Positions 20,444 to 28,194 of a DNA stretch of 39,689 bases are shown here, piece by piece. Made by a program: the position numbers and the translations under genes. The DNA comes from Oscillospiraceae bacterium. Lineage in GTDB: Bacteria; Bacillota; Clostridia; Oscillospirales; CAG-272. Position 1 is the stretch's first letter. Every line of letters begins with the position of its first letter. A model generated the notes under the pieces. It had not been told where the DNA came from. It ran no database searches and saw only the letters and a program-made list of their open reading frames with translations. The stretch covers positions 1 to 39,689 of the forward strand of contig SVSB01000028.1 in the NCBI GenBank assembly GCA_015064505.1, given 5' to 3'.

Positions 20444-21196
20444 ATGACAAAATCGGAGAATGCCGTGGTAGAGATCCAGAAAATTTTAAGTCACACACGT
20501 CGCGCATGCGAGCATTACGAGCTTATAGACGAGGGGGACGTTATTGCTGTCGGAATATCGGGCGGCAAGGACTCTCTTGCTCTTCTTCTCGCTCTTGACG
20601 AGATGCGTCGCTTTTACCCGAAAAGCTACAAAGTTATCGGAATTACGGTGGATATCGGTCTGCCCGATATGGATTTTTCGGGCGTTGAGAGGCTTTGTGC
20701 CGAAAGGGGAATAGAATACTACGTGGAAAAAACGCAGATCTACGAGGTGGTATTCGGCGTAAGAAAGGAAGCAAATCCCTGCTCCCTTTGTTCAAAGATG
20801 CGCCGCGGCGTGCTCCACGAGGCGGCAAAGCGTTTGGGAGCCAATAAAATAGCACTGGGTCACCACAACGACGACGTGGTGGAAACCTTTATGCTCAATC
20901 TTTTTTACGAGGGCAGAGTGGGATGCTTCCAGCCGAAGACCTATCTTTCCCGCACGGACGTAACGGTCATCCGCCCCTTCGTATATCTGGAGGAAAAGGA
21001 GATAAAAAGCTTCTGCCGCAAGGTAACTCTTCCCGTGGTGGAAAGCACCTGCCCTGCGGATAAGGACAGTAAGCGCGCGGATATGAAGGAGCTTCTCTAT
21101 AAGCTTGATAAGGAGAACCGCGGGCTGCGTACCCGTCTTTTCGGTGCCATCTGCCGTGGGGAGATAGACGGATTTAAAGAGATAAAGGGTAGATGA
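20444..21196 (+). CDS. TtcA-family tRNA 2-thiocytidine synthetase-like PP-loop protein
   Basis: ATP-dependent thiolation enzyme that adenylates a tRNA base and inserts sulfur. Residues 39-44 form the PP-loop SGGKDS, LGHHNDDVVET (about 138-148) is the second signature, and Cys113, Cys116 (PCSLC) and Cys203 (ESTCPAD) match the three cysteines that hold the iron-sulfur cluster in TtcA. At 250 residues it is shorter than E. coli TtcA (about 310) but normal for the Clostridia group. The start is uncertain: ATG at 20444 lacks a clear binding site, while in-frame GTG at 20465 has GGAG 6 bases upstream. Its last bases overlap the next gene by ATGA, linking it to the glycyl radical cluster. Confidence 0.85.
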   Translation: MTKSENAVVEIQKILSHTRRACEHYELIDEGDVIAVGISGGKDSLALLLALDEMRRFYPKSYKVIGITVDIGLPDMDFSGVERLCAERGIEYYVEKTQIYEVVFGVRKEANPCSLCSKMRRGVLHEAAKRLGANKIALGHHNDDVVETFMLNLFYEGRVGCFQPKTYLSRTDVTVIRPFVYLEEKEIKSFCRKVTLPVVESTCPADKDSKRADMKELLYKLDKENRGLRTRLFGAICRGEIDGFKEIKGR

Positions 21197-22026
21197 TTAT
21201 GACCGGAACGGTTTTTGATATACAACGTTTCTCCACACATGACGGACCGGGAATAAGAACAACCGTTTTTATGAAAGGCTGCCCGCTTCGTTGCAAGTGG
21301 TGCCATAACCCCGAGGGGCTGACATCTTCTAAAACACTGCAACATTTTGCAGAAAAGTGCATCGGTTGCAAGCGTTGCGGCGAGAGAAAAAATCTTGAGG
21401 ATGCAGAAAAATGTCCTGCCGATGCACTGAAAGTGTGCGGCAGGGAAATAGATACGGACACCCTTATGGATGAGGTGTTAAAGGACCGCGTTTTTTATGC
21501 ACCGGATGGCGGTGTTACGTTTTCCGGCGGTGAGTGCCTTATGCAGGCGGATTTTGTTGCCGAGGCACTTTCACGCATAAAGGCGCTCGGTATCCATACC
21601 GCTGTTGACACATCCGGCTATGCAAAATGGAGCGAGATTGAAAAGACACTGCCGTTTTGCGACCTGTATCTTTATGATATAAAATGCATCACACCCGACG
21701 TGCATCGGGAATACACAGGCGTTGACAATGCGCTGATCCTTGAAAATGCAAAGAAGCTTTCGGGTATTGGCAAGGATATGTGGATCCGTGTGCCCGTAAT
21801 ACCCGATTTCAACAATAACGTAATGGAAATGACGGCGATTGCCGTGTTTGTTTCTTCGCTTTCCTCGGTAAAGCAGGTCACCTTGATGCCGTATCATACG
21901 CTTGGTGCAAGCAAATATGAAACTCTCGGTCTGACCTACCCCTTTGACACCGCCAAAAAGATAAGCGAAAGCGAGCTTGAGCTGTTTAAAGGAATTTTTC
22001 TTAAAAAAAGCATTGCTTTAAGGTGA
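21193..22026 (+). CDS. Glycyl radical enzyme activating protein
   Basis: Radical SAM enzyme that installs the glycyl radical on its partner, almost certainly the next gene 4 bases downstream. The 277-residue protein carries the radical SAM cysteines 30, 34 and 37 (CPLRCKWC) after RFSTHDGPGIRTTVF, and GGVTFSGGECLMQ near 110, both diagnostic of the PflA-like group. An inserted ferredoxin-like region has only four cysteines (56, 59, 62, 74), enough for one extra cluster; most activases of dehydratase and decarboxylase-type enzymes have two. PflA itself has none, so this is an intermediate form. Translation is coupled to the TtcA-like gene by a 4-base overlap. An alternative ATG lies two codons in, at 21199. 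Confidence 0.93.
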   Translation: MIMTGTVFDIQRFSTHDGPGIRTTVFMKGCPLRCKWCHNPEGLTSSKTLQHFAEKCIGCKRCGERKNLEDAEKCPADALKVCGREIDTDTLMDEVLKDRVFYAPDGGVTFSGGECLMQADFVAEALSRIKALGIHTAVDTSGYAKWSEIEKTLPFCDLYLYDIKCITPDVHREYTGVDNALILENAKKLSGIGKDMWIRVPVIPDFNNNVMEMTAIAVFVSSLSSVKQVTLMPYHTLGASKYETLGLTYPFDTAKKISESELELFKGIFLKKSIALR

Positions 22027-22030
22027 TAAA

Positions 22031-24214
22031 ATGACAAGAACGGAATTTTTGAAGGAACAAACGGTATCGGGCAAAAACAAGGTGTGCAGAAGACTCATTC
22101 CCGAAGTGACTGTTGCAAACGAAAAATGCTCTCTTCCCGAAAGAAAGGCTAAAGCGCTTTCTTGGATATTTGAAAATATGCCCGTTTACATAGGCGAAAA
22201 GGAGCTTATCGTCGGAACTCGTACGTTCTATGAGGCAAATCCCGGCAATGAGGACGGCCACGATGTAATGGAATACTCGCTTGCAACGAAGATCCCATAC
22301 CTGAACGAAGAAGAGCTTGCACGCTTTGGCGTTGATAAAAGCTATATGAATAAAACACACTATACTCCCGATTTCGGTATTATTTTGAAAAAGGGAATTG
22401 ACGGTGTGTTGCGCGAAGTCGAAGAGAGGAAAAAGGATGCTTCCTTGCACGCGGTAAACATCAATTTTTTGAATAGTGTTACCGTGGCATATAAAGGTCT
22501 GAAAACCCTGATCCTTCGCTACGAAGACGAGGCACGGCGCCTTGCGGATAACGCAGAGGGCGATGAGAAAAACGAATTGCTTGAAGTGGCGAACGTTTGT
22601 CGTAAAATCAGTTCAGAGCCTCCGCAGACCTTCCGCGAGGCGATACAGCTTTTGTGGTTTTCGCATCTCGGAACTATCATAGAAAGCTTTTGCTTTATCA
22701 ACTACGGCAGGCTTGATGTTATACTTAACAGCTTTTTAAAGGATACGCCGAGAGAAGAAGCACAGCAGCTTGTAGAGTGCTTCCTTCTAAAAATGTACGA
22801 CCAGGCTGATCTTAATACTTCTTATTTGAACAAGTACTCCGGCCAGCTTGTTGTAACCCTTGGCGGAGTACTTGAAAACGGCGAAAATGCGGTAAATGAG
22901 GTTACTATGATGTTCCTTAATGCCGCAGGCAAGATCCGCCTTCCCGAGCCTGAATTTAATTTGCGGATCAGCAAAAATAATCCTCCCGAATTTTTGGATA
23001 AAGCCGCTGAGCTCACTATCTCCGGTTGCAACCACGTGTCCTATTACAACGACGATATGTTTGTGGCTAGCCTGCACAATGCGGGTGTGCCCATTGAGCT
23101 TGCAAGGAATTACGGCTTTGACCTTTGTCAGGATATCAATATCCCCGGAAAGGGCGATTTCTGGCTTGGCGGCTCTCTCGGGCTTGCGGCATTTTTAATG
23201 GAAATGCTAAAAGAAAAGCGTGATTTTGATTCGTTTGCGGAGCTTTTGGCGGAATTCAAGCGCAGAGTTGCCGCAGAAGTAAACAGAAGACTCAAAATCT
23301 ATAATCTCGGTCAGGCACGCATAGAGCATTTCGCAAAAGGGAATACCGAGGTTTATTTTGACGGTGTAAAGAATCACGGATGGGGTGTTCAGGCGGGTGC
23401 CATTGCTCCGCTTCCGTTTCTTTCCGCGCTGTTCCATTGTACCATTGAAAAGGCACTTGATGTAACGCTTCATCCGTATATGATACAGGAAAAGGGATTT
23501 TTCTTCGGTTCGTCGGTAGAAACGATAAATTCCCTTGCGGCGATCAAGAAGATCGTTTTTGAGGAAAAGCTATATACCCTTGACGAGGTATATGCCGCTT
23601 GCGAATCGGATTTTGCGGGGGAAAGCGGACTCTTGCTTAAAAACCTTCTTTGGAATGCTCCCAAGTGGGGCAATGATGACGATTACGTTGACAGCATCGC
23701 AAAGGAACTGCTTGAATTTTGCCTTGCGGAATGTAAAAAACACAAGACGCATTTCGGCGGTCAGATACTCGGCGGTATCCATCAGCCGCACCCCGTGCCT
23801 TCGGGCGCAAAGCTTATGGCGACCCCCGAGGGCAGAAATGCGAGGGCTCCCATAGCGGTTACGCTTACCCCCGAAAGCGGAACGATGAAAAACGGCCCCA
23901 CAGCCGCGCTGAAATCTGCGGCAAAGATAGATCCTATGCTTGTTCAGTGGAACTATTGTGTTATGGTCAACTATTTCGCTTCCGTGTTCAAGGGCAATAA
24001 CGGCAAGGAGATCTTCAAGACCTTACTGCGCGAGTATTTTGCTATGGGCGGACTTCAGCATCAGCCGAACGTTATGGATGCGGCTGAAATGAAAAAAGCA
24101 CAGCTTGAGCCGGAAAAGTATAAGGATCTCATAGTTCGTCTTTGGGGGGTATCCGCGCACTTTGTTGACCTGCCGAAAGAACTGCAGGACGAAATGATAG
24201 CAAGGTTTTCGTAA
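22031..24214 (+). CDS. Glycyl radical enzyme of unassigned type (PFL-like family)
   Basis: A 727-residue glycyl radical enzyme, shorter than the roughly 790 residues usual for the dehydratase and lyase members. The N-terminal half has family marks such as VYIGEKELIVGTR (52-64) and HYTPDFGIILKKGI (110-123). The finger-loop cysteine is Cys366 in FDLCQDINIPG. Characterised dehydratases and C-N, C-S and C-C lyases read GCVE here, with Glu two residues after Cys; this protein has Asp368. It also lacks the adjacent cysteine pair of pyruvate formate-lyase. The radical Gly is Gly706 in VRLWGVSAHF, unlike the common RVSGYSARF form. Neither motif fits a subclass I can name, so substrate and reaction are unknown. 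AAGGTG precedes the ATG by 5 bases. The activase lies upstream and a GH28-like gene 41 bases downstream, which suggests a sugar-derived substrate. Confidence 0.92.
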   Translation: MTRTEFLKEQTVSGKNKVCRRLIPEVTVANEKCSLPERKAKALSWIFENMPVYIGEKELIVGTRTFYEANPGNEDGHDVMEYSLATKIPYLNEEELARFGVDKSYMNKTHYTPDFGIILKKGIDGVLREVEERKKDASLHAVNINFLNSVTVAYKGLKTLILRYEDEARRLADNAEGDEKNELLEVANVCRKISSEPPQTFREAIQLLWFSHLGTIIESFCFINYGRLDVILNSFLKDTPREEAQQLVECFLLKMYDQADLNTSYLNKYSGQLVVTLGGVLENGENAVNEVTMMFLNAAGKIRLPEPEFNLRISKNNPPEFLDKAAELTISGCNHVSYYNDDMFVASLHNAGVPIELARNYGFDLCQDINIPGKGDFWLGGSLGLAAFLMEMLKEKRDFDSFAELLAEFKRRVAAEVNRRLKIYNLGQARIEHFAKGNTEVYFDGVKNHGWGVQAGAIAPLPFLSALFHCTIEKALDVTLHPYMIQEKGFFFGSSVETINSLAAIKKIVFEEKLYTLDEVYAACESDFAGESGLLLKNLLWNAPKWGNDDDYVDSIAKELLEFCLAECKKHKTHFGGQILGGIHQPHPVPSGAKLMATPEGRNARAPIAVTLTPESGTMKNGPTAALKSAAKIDPMLVQWNYCVMVNYFASVFKGNNGKEIFKTLLREYFAMGGLQHQPNVMDAAEMKKAQLEPEKYKDLIVRLWGVSAHFVDLPKELQDEMIARFS

Positions 24215-24255
24215 TCATCGGCTCGGAAATAATACATCGTAAAACGGAGGTAAAT

Positions 24256-25392
24256 ATGCTGTACGCAGACGGAATCACTGATAATACTCTTGCGTTGCAG
24301 GAGATGCTTGACAAAAGAGGCATTGTTACCGTTGGCCGACCGGGAACCTATCTTATAAGCAAGACGCTTATCATACACTCCGATACGAGGCTGGTTCTTT
24401 CCCCCGGTGCGAGGATACTTGCGGCGCCGATGTCGCGTTGTGCTCTTATTGAAAACGAGCATTTTGCGGGCGGCGGCAGGGATGAAAGAATTGAGGTGAT
24501 CGGCGGCATTTGGGACGGAAACTGTGATGCTATGGGGCTTGATGCCGTATATGAGGCAAAGCACCGCGAGGACGAGCCGTACAGCCCTAAGCTCTTTAAG
24601 GGCAAGCTTATGCGCTTTGCGCATATTGATAACATATCGCTCGAAAAGCTGACTGTAAAGGACCCCGTAAGCTACGGAATACAGATAGCACACGTGCGCG
24701 GCTTTGTTGTGCGGGATGTATTCTTTGATTACAACCATCATTTCGGAACCACCGACGGCGTTCACATAAACGGGCCGGCACGTGACGGCGTTATAGAGAA
24801 TATTTTCGGAACTACCAACGACGATATGGTATCCCTCACCACTATCGACGAGAAGCATGCGGAAATATCGTTTGGGCACATTATGAACGTTGATATAAGA
24901 AACGTGAGTGCCGAAAACGGATATTCGGGAATAAGACTGCAATCAAATGCGGGCTATGACATCAGAAGTGTAAGAATTTCGGGTGTGTACGGCGATTACA
25001 GACATAACGCGGTGCTTATCTCTCAGCATAATTCAAGACCCGGCACTCCCACTTGGTTTGACGATATTACCGTGGAGCACGTGCGCGCGGTAAAGACCTC
25101 AAAGCCGCTGCCCGATGACTGCTTTACCTATTGGGAGAAGGGCGCTATCGAAAAGCTTGCGATAGTGTGGATAGAAAAGGGAATAGCCGCAGGCAACATA
25201 ATTCTGCGCGATATAACGCGCCACGAATGCACCGTGACGAACGCGCCGCTGGTAAAAATAGACGAGGGCGCGGTAATAGCGCATCTTGTAGCAGAGAATA
25301 TCCATCAGACCTGCGGGGAGGGAGTATGCGCTCCCTGCTTCAAAAACGAGGGAAGCATAGCTGTTTCGGTAATCAGAAACGTACAAGAATAA
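24256..25392 (+). CDS. GH28-like right-handed beta-helix protein
   Basis: A 378-residue protein made mostly of short repeating strands, as in polygalacturonase and pectate-lyase-type beta-helices. It opens with a short DGITDNTLALQ segment as in GH28-like proteins. TTDGVHINGP (165-174) and TTNDDMVSL (186-194) correspond to the NTD and GDD catalytic aspartate motifs of GH28. No clear GHG histidine motif follows, and IRLQS near 245 is only a loose match to RIK, so hydrolysis of galacturonan is not assured. There is no signal peptide, so action on imported oligosaccharides is likely. GGAGG ends 5 bases before the ATG. It follows the glycyl radical enzyme by 41 bases and is closed by a strong terminator. 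Confidence 0.75.
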   Translation: MLYADGITDNTLALQEMLDKRGIVTVGRPGTYLISKTLIIHSDTRLVLSPGARILAAPMSRCALIENEHFAGGGRDERIEVIGGIWDGNCDAMGLDAVYEAKHREDEPYSPKLFKGKLMRFAHIDNISLEKLTVKDPVSYGIQIAHVRGFVVRDVFFDYNHHFGTTDGVHINGPARDGVIENIFGTTNDDMVSLTTIDEKHAEISFGHIMNVDIRNVSAENGYSGIRLQSNAGYDIRSVRISGVYGDYRHNAVLISQHNSRPGTPTWFDDITVEHVRAVKTSKPLPDDCFTYWEKGAIEKLAIVWIEKGIAAGNIILRDITRHECTVTNAPLVKIDEGAVIAHLVAENIHQTCGEGVCAPCFKNEGSIAVSVIRNVQE

Positions 25393-25429
25393 AAAATCAC
25401 CGCAAAGCCGAGCTTTGCGGTGATTTTTT
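25391..25429. terminator. Strong bidirectional terminator
   Basis: An 18-base perfect stem (25391-25408 with 25412-25429) and a 3-base loop, with A and T runs built into the arms. The hairpin starts inside the stop codon of the GH28-like gene and its right arm reaches the stop codon of the convergent EamA gene. Confidence 0.95.
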
Positions 25430-26357
25430 AAGCGTTCGTTTTCTTTTTTGATGGCATTTGTACGAGAATAACGGCGGCGAACACCAAGGCACAGCCGAGG
25501 TATTCGATAAGAGTGTGGCTTTCTCTTAAGATGAGAACTCCGAATATAACTGCAAAAACCGATTCCGTGGACATAAGCACGGAGGCGACCGTTGGATTGG
25601 GGGAGAGCTTCTGACCCGCTATCTGCAGAGTGTACGCAACGCCGCTTGACATAACGCCCGCGTAGAGAAGCTCCACCCAACCGCCCGCCAGTGCGGCGGC
25701 ATCGGGTACCGTTTCAAATATTGCAAAAACGGGCAGGGAAATAAGTCCGCACACCGCAAACTGCACGCAGGAGAGGGTGGGAGCGTCGGTGTTTACCGCA
25801 AATCTGTCAACTGCGATTATATGGAAGCTGTAACAAAAGGCGCTGATGATAACCAGCACGTCACCAAAGGAAAAACCGGAAAAAAGTGCAGCAAGAGAAA
25901 ATTTTCCATCGGGCATATCTGCTTCCGCAACGCTTAACAGAGCAAGACCGAACATTGCAAGGGCGACGGCGCATATAACGCAGGGGCGGAGCTTTTTTCC
26001 TCCGAGGGCGCGGATAATGGGCACGAGAACTATGTAAAGGGTGGTAAGAAATCCCGCGCGTCCTGCGCTTACGGTTGCAAGTCCCATCTGCTGAGTTGTG
26101 CTTGCAAAGAACAGGATAGCGCCGCAGACGGAGCCGAAGATAAGCTCCTTCTTTGTGAAGCGGAGCTTCGATCTTGTTGCGGCGGCGCGGATGAGCAGGA
26201 ACGCAAGAAGAGCGGCGGCACCGATAAAGGAGCGGATACCGTTGAAGGTAACGGGCCCCATGGTATCAAGACCGGAGCGCTGTGCAACGAAGGCACTGCC
26301 CCAGATAATTGCCGTAAGCAATAATAAAAAGTTTCCAAGTAAGCTCTTTTTTGTCAT
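25428..26357 (-). CDS. EamA/DMT-family transporter
   Basis: A 309-residue membrane protein with ten predicted helices arranged as two EamA repeats. AIIWGSAFVAQRSGLD at the N-terminus and the later ALLYAGVMSSGVAYTLQIAGQ and GVLILRESHTLIEYLGCALVF in the second repeat are typical of the drug/metabolite transporter superfamily. The substrate cannot be told from sequence; relatives export amino acids, purines or sugars. I chose ATG at 26357, with AAGAG 9 bases upstream, over a TTG three codons earlier that has no room for a binding site. It is monocistronic. Confidence 0.9.
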   Translation of the reverse strand: MTKKSLLGNFLLLLTAIIWGSAFVAQRSGLDTMGPVTFNGIRSFIGAAALLAFLLIRAAATRSKLRFTKKELIFGSVCGAILFFASTTQQMGLATVSAGRAGFLTTLYIVLVPIIRALGGKKLRPCVICAVALAMFGLALLSVAEADMPDGKFSLAALFSGFSFGDVLVIISAFCYSFHIIAVDRFAVNTDAPTLSCVQFAVCGLISLPVFAIFETVPDAAALAGGWVELLYAGVMSSGVAYTLQIAGQKLSPNPTVASVLMSTESVFAVIFGVLILRESHTLIEYLGCALVFAAVILVQMPSKKKTNA

Positions 26358-26385
26358 AATAAGCAACTCTTTTTTTAAAATATAA

Positions 26386-26414
26386 TTGAAATGTTTATTA
26401 TAATGGTGTATAAT
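26386..26414 (+). promoter_or_regulatory. Sigma-A type promoter for the ispD-glnN-metG operon
   Basis: TTGAAA (26386-26391), 17 bases, TATAAT (26409-26414). A second TATAAT at 26443-26448 has no good -35 partner. The region is AT-rich and lies between the divergent EamA gene and the small unknown gene. Confidence 0.7.
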
Positions 26415-26500
26415 AATCTGTAATTGTTTTGCTTAACCCGTATATAATAGCACAGTTCTTCTTTGTTTTCAAGCGCTTTGAAAAAAATGGAGGTACGCTT

Positions 26501-26839
26501 ATGTTTGAAAAGATAGCCAAGCTGTTGAAAAAGGAACCGAAGCCCGGTACCCGCGCATTCCGCGAGCAGATGGCTGAGAAAATAAACGGCAGACATATCC
26601 GTTACGTCACGGAGCGGGTTGACAACGTGGAGAACGTTATCGGGCGCGACGGCTCTCTTGCCATAAAGGGCGACGAGTTTATCCTGCACGTTCCGGGCAA
26701 AACTCTTCTTCGCACGAAAATTGCGGAGCTTGACGCCTGGGAGCTTCTTTCAAAGGAAGGGGTCGTGCTTACGGGACCCGATCTTGAGAGAAACGGCGAG
26801 GTACACACGGTTACCGCCTTTTACGTTTACTACAGATAA
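26501..26839 (+). CDS. Small protein of unknown function heading the operon
   Basis: A 112-residue soluble protein that I do not recognise. ATG at 26501 follows GGAGG by 7 bases, so the start is firm; the open frame further upstream has no binding site. The N-terminal 25 residues are basic and helical (KIAKLLKKEPKPG), and the rest reads as alternating strands ending in TAFYVYYR. There are no cysteines, membrane segments or signal peptide. It is the first gene of a tight operon, 9 bases before ispD. A regulatory or RNA-binding role would suit the basic N-terminus, but nothing proves it. Confidence 0.75.
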   Translation: MFEKIAKLLKKEPKPGTRAFREQMAEKINGRHIRYVTERVDNVENVIGRDGSLAIKGDEFILHVPGKTLLRTKIAELDAWELLSKEGVVLTGPDLERNGEVHTVTAFYVYYR

Positions 26840-26848
26840 GGGTGCAAA

Positions 26849-27592
26849 ATGTTAAAAAAGATATTTGAGGTACTTGGTGCCGATAAGGTATTTCTCTCCG
26901 CCGTTATCCTTGCGGGGGGAAGCGGTTCCCGCTTCGGCGGTGACAGACCCAAGCAGTTTGCGGAAATAAACGGCAAGCCCGTAATACTTCATACCCTGCT
27001 TGCCTTTGAAGAATGCCCCGACGTAAGCGAGATAATAATCGTGTGCCGCGAGGGCGAGGAGGAGCTTTACGAGGCTCTTTGCAAGCGCAACGGCATTACC
27101 AAATTCGCCTGCGCCGTTAAGGGCGGCGAAACGCGCCAGCAGTCCTCCGTTCGCGGCTTTGCAAAAATAAGCGACAAGGCAAACTACGTTGCGTTCCACG
27201 ACGGGGCAAGATGCCTTATAAGGCCCGAGGCGGTATCTGCTGTGCTGAAGGAGGCAAGATTTTCAAGAAGCTGTGCCATAGCTGCTTACCCGGTAACGGA
27301 TACCATAAAAGAAAAAAGCAGTCTTGACAAGGTGGTATCCACCCTTGACCGCTCAAAGCTTGCCGCCGCCGCAACGCCCCAGATCTTTTACGCAAACGTA
27401 TACCGTGCCGCCGCCTTTACTGCGGAAAAGGAAGGCTTTGCAGGTACGGATGACGCATCTCTTGCGGAAAAATACGGCTTTGAGGTTCGCCTTGTTGATT
27501 GCGGCAAGGATAATATAAAGATAACGTATCCCGAGGATATAATTTTTGCAGAAGCAATATTGAAGATCCGAGAGGAGAATAAAAATGTGTAG
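26849..27592 (+). CDS. ispD: 2-C-methyl-D-erythritol 4-phosphate cytidylyltransferase IspD
   Basis: Third enzyme of the MEP isoprenoid pathway; transfers CMP from CTP to methylerythritol phosphate. The 247-residue protein has the nucleotide-binding signature LAGGSGSRFGGDRPKQF (about 21-37), with the conserved Arg and Lys, then HDGARCLIRPE and ATPQIFY. A short extension of about 15 residues precedes the first strand, so an internal start is possible, but no better start codon with a binding site is seen. It overlaps ispF by 8 bases. Confidence 0.95.
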   Translation: MLKKIFEVLGADKVFLSAVILAGGSGSRFGGDRPKQFAEINGKPVILHTLLAFEECPDVSEIIIVCREGEEELYEALCKRNGITKFACAVKGGETRQQSSVRGFAKISDKANYVAFHDGARCLIRPEAVSAVLKEARFSRSCAIAAYPVTDTIKEKSSLDKVVSTLDRSKLAAAATPQIFYANVYRAAAFTAEKEGFAGTDDASLAEKYGFEVRLVDCGKDNIKITYPEDIIFAEAILKIREENKNV

Positions 27593-28082
27593 CTTCCGTA
27601 TTGGACAGGGAATGGACGTGCACCGCACCGCGCTTGGCAGAAAGCTCGTTCTTGGCGGCGTTATGATAGAATGCGGCTTCGGCCTTCTCGGTCACAGCGA
27701 TGCAGACGTGCTTTGCCACGCAATAACCGACGCTCTTCTCGGCAGTCTTGCCCTTGGAGATATCGGCACTCATTTTCCCGATACCGATCCTGCTTATAAG
27801 GGCGCTGACAGCACCGTGCTTCTTAAAGAGGCATACGGTCTTGTGCGCGAAAAGGGCTACGGCATAGTCAATCTTGACTGTACCGTCGTTACGGAGCAAC
27901 CGAAGCTGAAGCCTTACGTTCCGCAGATACAAAACAGAATTGCTGAGCTTCTTTCTCTTGATGCGGAATGCGTCAGCATCAAAGCAAAGACGGCAGAGAG
28001 ACTTGGTGCCGTCGGAGAGGGAAGAGCGATGGAGGCGTACTGCACCGTGCTCGTTGCAAAAGACGGCACTCTGCGGCGCTGA
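27585..28082 (+). CDS. ispF: 2-C-methyl-D-erythritol 2,4-cyclodiphosphate synthase IspF
   Basis: Cyclises CDP-methylerythritol 2-phosphate to the cyclodiphosphate in the MEP pathway. The 165-residue protein has GMDVHR with metal-binding Asp and His, LLGHSDADVLCHAITDALLG, GDIGTHFPDTDPAYKG, and KAKTAERLGAVGEG near the C-terminus. Length and motif order are standard. It is separate from ispD, not fused, and overlaps its end by 8 bases. The 112 bases after it hold no clear terminator or promoter. Confidence 0.96.
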   Translation: MCSFRIGQGMDVHRTALGRKLVLGGVMIECGFGLLGHSDADVLCHAITDALLGSLALGDIGTHFPDTDPAYKGADSTVLLKEAYGLVREKGYGIVNLDCTVVTEQPKLKPYVPQIQNRIAELLSLDAECVSIKAKTAERLGAVGEGRAMEAYCTVLVAKDGTLRR

Positions 28083-28194
28083 TAACCGTTCACGACCTGA
28101 CTTTTCAAATTCTTGTACGCCGCAGAGGTGCCTTGCTTTTTAACAGCATATGGCACAGCCGGCAAAAACGACAAAATAAATTTCGGAGTTAATT

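Noticed and set aside
24215-24255. Possible separate promoter before the GH28-like gene
   Set aside because: Only 41 bases, with no -35/-10 pair at correct spacing; read-through from the glycyl radical gene is simpler.
28083-28194. Possible terminator or promoter between ispF and rpe
   Set aside because: No stable hairpin with a T run and no hexamer pair at 16-18 bases; treated as an empty spacer within the operon.
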